Assembly (NCBI RefSeq): GCF_022179765.1
Contig: NZ_BPRE01000002.1
Coordinates: 186,001-250,000 of the forward strand
Source of the DNA: Methylorubrum suomiense
Lineage (GTDB): Bacteria; Pseudomonadota; Alphaproteobacteria; Rhizobiales; Beijerinckiaceae
DNA length: 64,000 nt
Direction: 5' to 3'
Shown here: positions 60,751 through 64,000 of the stretch, piece after piece
How the letters are laid out: each line of letters starts with the position of its first letter
Numbering within the stretch: the stretch's first letter is position 1
Notes under the pieces: generated by a model
Seen by the model: the letters and a program-made list of their open reading frames with translations, nothing else
Told to the model about the DNA's origin: nothing
Database searches by the model: none
Made by a program: the position numbers and the translations under genes

Positions 60751-62235
60751 GTGAGCTTCATTGGCTCCCGGATGTCCGGCGACGATCCCGAAACGGGGTC
60801 GCGTGCGACTCGCAGCAGGGTCCCGATGTTCCGCAGACGACAAGCGCCGCCCTCGCCGCCGCCCGCCCAGGACGAGCCGTCGCTGCCCAACCGCCTGTCT
60901 CCGCTCAGCCCGAGCGAGGCACTGAAGCCCACGGTCGCTCCGCCCCCGCCCGAAAAGCCCGAGCGCCGTCGCGGCGGGCTTCTGTCCGCGGTGAGCGGCT
61001 TCCTGACCTTGGCCGTAATCGCTGCCTTGGGCGCGATGGTGGTGGTCACGCTGTTCAATCGGCAGGCCGGCGAGCCCGGCCCCCTCCAGGCCGACAAGGT
61101 CGTGGTGATCCCGAGCCGCAGCGGCACCTCCGAGATCGCGCAGCTTCTCGCCCGCGAGGGCGTGATCGAGCATCCGAACCTGTTCGAGTTGGCCGCGCGC
61201 TTCGGTGGCAAGGGTCCGCTCAAGCATGGTGAATACGTCTTCAAGGCCCATGCCAGTGTTCGCGACGCGATCGACACCCTGGCGAATGGTCGGCAGGTCC
61301 AGCACGCCATCACGTTCCCCGAGGGGCTGACCTCGGAGCAGATCGTGGGAAGGCTCAACGAGAACGATGTCCTGTCCGGCGAAATTTCCGAGACGCCGCC
61401 GGAAGGCTCCCTTCTGCCCGACACCTACAAGTTCGAGCGCGGTGCCACCCGCCAACAGATCGTCAATCTCATGCGCGCCAAGCAGCGCGAGGTGCTGAAT
61501 CAGATCTGGCAGCGCCGCAGTCCCGACGTGCCGGTCAAGACACCGGCCGAGATGGTGACGTTGGCCTCCATCGTCGAGAAGGAGACGGGGCGCGCCGACG
61601 AGCGCCCGCGGGTGGCCGGCGTCTTCGTCAATCGCCTGATGAAGCGGATGAAGCTGCAATCCGACCCGACTATCGTCTACGGCCTCGTCGGGGGGCGCGG
61701 CACTTTGGGCCGCGGTATTCTCCGTTCGGAGATCGACCGTCCGACGCCCTACAACACCTACGTGATCGAGGGCCTGCCGCCGGGGCCGATCGCCAATCCG
61801 GGCCGGGCGGCCTTAGAAGCGGTCGCCAATCCGTCGCGCACCAAGGACCTCTACTTCGTCGCCGACGGCACCGGCGGCCATGCCTTCGCCGATTCGCTGG
61901 AGGGTCACCAGCGCAACGTGACGCGCTGGCGGCAGGTGGAGCGCGCGCGCCAGCAGGCGCCGCAGCCGGATGCGGGCAGCGTCGACAAGGTCGATCCGAA
62001 CAGCGCCGAGCCGAATGCGAACCAGCCGGCGGGGACGCCCGGTCGCGCCTCGGCCTATGCGCCGCCGGGCACCAATTCGGCGTTCGCCCTCGACGGCGCG
62101 ACCGTCGACGGCAACAACGGCGGCCAGCGCTCGAAGGCCTTCGATGCGTCCGAGGGCACGCGCCTCGATCCCCTGCGCAACAAGACTTACGATCTCGGTT
62201 CGCCCAAGACCGTACCGGTTCTGCGCAATCCGTGA
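60751..62235 (+). CDS. mltG: Endolytic murein transglycosylase MltG
   Basis: 494 aa. A proline-rich cytoplasmic lead, one membrane helix (GFLTLAVIAALGAMVVVTLF, about 88-107), a LysM-like part (VVIPSRSGTSEIAQLLAREG) and the YceG domain with TLASIVEKETGRADERPRVA (catalytic Glu) and PTPYNTYVIEGLPPGPI. Cuts glycan chains to end peptidoglycan strands. The C-terminal 90 residues are low-complexity and extra to most homologues. Start is uncertain: GTG 60751, ATG 60772 or ATG 60829. Confidence 0.92.
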   Translation: MSFIGSRMSGDDPETGSRATRSRVPMFRRRQAPPSPPPAQDEPSLPNRLSPLSPSEALKPTVAPPPPEKPERRRGGLLSAVSGFLTLAVIAALGAMVVVTLFNRQAGEPGPLQADKVVVIPSRSGTSEIAQLLAREGVIEHPNLFELAARFGGKGPLKHGEYVFKAHASVRDAIDTLANGRQVQHAITFPEGLTSEQIVGRLNENDVLSGEISETPPEGSLLPDTYKFERGATRQQIVNLMRAKQREVLNQIWQRRSPDVPVKTPAEMVTLASIVEKETGRADERPRVAGVFVNRLMKRMKLQSDPTIVYGLVGGRGTLGRGILRSEIDRPTPYNTYVIEGLPPGPIANPGRAALEAVANPSRTKDLYFVADGTGGHAFADSLEGHQRNVTRWRQVERARQQAPQPDAGSVDKVDPNSAEPNANQPAGTPGRASAYAPPGTNSAFALDGATVDGNNGGQRSKAFDASEGTRLDPLRNKTYDLGSPKTVPVLRNP

Positions 62236-62280
62236 GCAAACCCTTCGCGTGACGCCGGCCTCGTTACGGTGGCAGCTCCC

Positions 62281-63051
62281 TCAGCCGAATTGCTCGCGCA
62301 GGATGCGCTCTTCGAGGCTATGACCGGGGTCGTGCAGCAGGACGAGGCTGGTGGCATGGTCGAGCCAAGTTTCGACGGTGCAGACCCGGCGAAACTCCGT
62401 GTGGTCGGCGACGGCCGCCACGGGACGGTAGGTGGCGTCGATCACGTCGATGCGCACCCGCGCGTGGTTCGGGAGAAGGGCTCCGCGCCAGCGCCGGGGG
62501 CGGAAGGCTGAGATCGGCGTCAGAGCCATGAGCTGGGCGTTCAGCGGCAGGATCGGCCCACCGACGGAGAGATTGTAGGCGGTCGATCCCGCCGGAGTCG
62601 CCGCCAGGATACCGTCGGCAATGAGTTCGGGCAGGCGGACATGGTCGTCCACCGAGACCTTGAGCTTGGCCGTCTGGTGCGTCTGGCGCAGCATGTAGAC
62701 TTCGTTGATCGCCCGCGCCGTATGGCTGCGCCCCTCGGTATCGGTCGCCACCATGGTCATGGGGTGGATCGTCGAGCGCTTGGTCGCCTCCAGCCGCTCC
62801 AGCAGGGCGTCTTCCCGAAATTCGTTCATGAGGAAGCCGACCGTGCCGCGATTCATGCCGTAGATCGGCTTCGGGTCGTTCATGAATCGGTGGAGGACCT
62901 GCAGCATCAGGCCGTCGCCACCGAGAGCCACGACCACATCGGCCTCCTCCGGCGGAACGTGGTCGTAGCGGCGCATGAGCGCCTCGGCCGCCTCCCGCGC
63001 TTCCGGCGTGGGGCTCGCCACGAAGGCGATCCGTGAAAAGCGCCGCGGCAT
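62281..63051 (-). CDS. nadK: NAD kinase, 256 aa
   Basis: Starts MPRRFSRIAFVASPTPEARE. Motifs: VVALGGDGLMLQVLHRFM (GGDG), NRGTVGFLMNEF, ADGILAATPAGSTAYNLSVG and LPNHARVRIDVID. Phosphorylates NAD to NADP. Short alphaproteobacterial form. The open frame extends to 63117 but the ATG at 63051 matches family length. Confidence 0.94.
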   Translation of the reverse strand: MPRRFSRIAFVASPTPEAREAAEALMRRYDHVPPEEADVVVALGGDGLMLQVLHRFMNDPKPIYGMNRGTVGFLMNEFREDALLERLEATKRSTIHPMTMVATDTEGRSHTARAINEVYMLRQTHQTAKLKVSVDDHVRLPELIADGILAATPAGSTAYNLSVGGPILPLNAQLMALTPISAFRPRRWRGALLPNHARVRIDVIDATYRPVAAVADHTEFRRVCTVETWLDHATSLVLLHDPGHSLEERILREQFG

Positions 63052-63152
63052 CGGTTCGGTCAGCCCCGTTGACGGATACAGGCCGCACCGGCTCCACTGG
63101 GGATCCGGATGGCGCACTGCTAGGCGCCGACCTGCTGTAGGAGAGCCATAGC

Positions 63153-63479
63153 ATGGAGCGACCGCTCCTCGTCTACACGACCTTTCCCGATGCCGCGACG
63201 GCGCTCTCCATCGGCGAAGCCTTGGTACGCGCCCGCTTGGTGGCCTGCGTGAACGTGTTGCCCGACATGCAGTCGGTCTATTCCTGGAAGGGAACGGTCG
63301 AGCGGGCGACGGAGGTCGTCGCCATTCTCAAAAGTCGCGAAGGGCTGGCGGAGGCACTCGGAGTGGCTCTCAAGGAGCGCCATCCCTACGAGACGCCGAT
63401 CATCCTCCATTTGCCGGTCGCGGGCGCCGACCCGGACACCGCGGCCTGGATTCGGGAGGAGACATCCGACCGGACATGA
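63153..63479 (+). CDS. cutA: CutA-type divalent cation tolerance protein, 108 aa
   Basis: Trimeric ferredoxin-like fold: VYTTFPDAATALSIGEALVR, ACVNVLPDMQSVYSWKGTVE and ERHPYETPIILHLPV are the CutA signatures. Role in metal tolerance is debated. ATG at 63153 preceded by GTAGGAGAGCC. Confidence 0.95.
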   Translation: MERPLLVYTTFPDAATALSIGEALVRARLVACVNVLPDMQSVYSWKGTVERATEVVAILKSREGLAEALGVALKERHPYETPIILHLPVAGADPDTAAWIREETSDRT

Positions 63480-63482
63480 GAA

Positions 63483-63510
63483 GGGCGCGGCCCTCAGCGG
63501 CGCCGCGCCC
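63483..63510. terminator. Hairpin between convergent genes
   Basis: GGGCGCGGC and GCCGCGCCC arms with a 10-base loop, directly after the cutA stop and 24 bp from the end of the minus-strand gene. Confidence 0.7.
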
Positions 63511-63534
63511 TCGACGATCCAGCAGTGAGACGGC

Positions 63535-63696
63535 TTAGCCGGCGACGATCGCCGTGGCCGTGCGCGGCCGCCCGGCGATGCTGGCCTCGTAACGTTCGGC
63601 TTGCAGCCGGGTGAGGCCAGAAACGAGGGCGAGGGCACCGCGATAGACCGTGTAGGTGCCGTCCTGGGTTGGTTTCACGCGTATATGCTCGGACAT
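63535..63696 (-). CDS. Small conserved hypothetical protein, 53 aa
   Basis: Reads MSEHIRVKPTQDGTYTVYRG, then LALVSGLTRLQAERYEASIA, ending ATAIVAG: a strand-strand-helix pattern common in small alphaproteobacterial proteins of unknown function. The ATG at 63696 has GGGAGTGG upstream. Confidence 0.7.
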   Translation of the reverse strand: MSEHIRVKPTQDGTYTVYRGALALVSGLTRLQAERYEASIAGRPRTATAIVAG

Positions 63697-64000
63697 GGGA
63701 CCACTCCCTGCCTGGGGCTGAACTTCGAACGCGTCGGAACGGAGACCACGTTAATCAGTCATTCTCAACTTGCAAGCTCTGAATGCTTTGTGTGTCGCAG
63801 CGTTTTGATGTTGCGACGCAAGATGAGTTGCCTAACCGAGTGCGGAGGCGAGCGCCGGAGAAGCCGGGGGCGGTAAGCAATCCAAATGTTAGTGAGCGCC
63901 TTACAACTTTGTGGAAACACTTTGCCAATATGCATTTCCCGACAAAGGCGATGCGAACCGCTCGATGCCGGATCATCTTAGCCAGGACGCTCCTCATCCC
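63697..64000. other. Intergenic region, no gene supported
   Basis: Clearly lower GC than the rest of the window. An 80-codon minus-strand frame (63755-63997) shows no family pattern. Probably promoter sequence for genes on both sides. Confidence 0.5.

Noticed and set aside
59791..61659. Long minus-strand open frame (622 codons) opposite fabF and mltG
   Set aside because: Shadow of fabF and mltG; no family pattern.
63755..63997. 80-codon minus-strand frame near the window end
   Set aside because: Lower-GC promoter-like region, no recognisable domain.
1..64000. CRISPR array, rRNA genes or prophage structural module
   Set aside because: No regularly spaced repeat array, no rRNA sequence, and no capsid, terminase or tail genes recognised.

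Overview
The window is GC-rich (roughly 70 percent by eye) and reads as a chromosome segment of an alphaproteobacterium. The fabD-fabG-acpP-fabF-mltG cluster, FixLJ/FixK-type signalling, an E. coli-like cytochrome bd and many stress genes suggest Methylobacterium/Methylorubrum or a close relative. The genus is inferred from family recognition only.

Region 1 (1-40.4 kb) is a dense low-oxygen/stress block. It holds six universal stress proteins (one frameshifted), three triple-BON-domain proteins, three small c-type cytochromes (two paired with usp genes), cytochrome bd (cydABX) with its CydDC exporter, phosphoketolase plus acetate kinase, the start of glucokinase, an Nramp-like transporter, a P1B-type ATPase and many small proteins. 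In its middle are a heme-PAS sensor kinase (FixL), its regulator (FixJ), a lone receiver protein and a CRP/FNR-family activator (FixK-like). By eye I found 17 sites of the form TTGA-N6-TCAA (FNR/FixK box TTGAT-N4-ATCAA with weak half-site variation). Sixteen lie 33-89 bp upstream of start codons in this block, and I noticed none in the rest of the window. The simplest reading is one regulon, FixL to FixJ to FixK-like, that switches on bd respiration, substrate-level ATP formation through acetyl phosphate, and stress proteins when oxygen falls. Several members carry single-base lesions: a usp frameshift, an alcohol dehydrogenase amber codon, a DUF1476-like frameshift and an amber in a small membrane protein.

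Region 2 (40.4-56.4 kb) is accessory DNA. It holds an IS21 istA remnant, a broken HTH gene, a HigB/HigA-ImmA toxin-antitoxin pair with twin palindromic operators, and a long mostly plus-strand run of uncharacterised genes with duplicated leaders, 21-bp direct-repeat pairs and a 49-bp palindrome. It ends with a metallophosphoesterase and a tyrosine integrase next to a 3-prime fragment of tRNA-Gly(TCC). That fragment is a typical attachment scar and marks the right end of an integrated island. No intact tRNA-Gly is visible, so the left end is probably outside the window or lost.

Region 3 (56.5-64 kb) is core chromosome: fatty-acid synthesis genes fabD, fabG, acpP and fabF, then mltG, nadK and cutA, plus two small conserved proteins.
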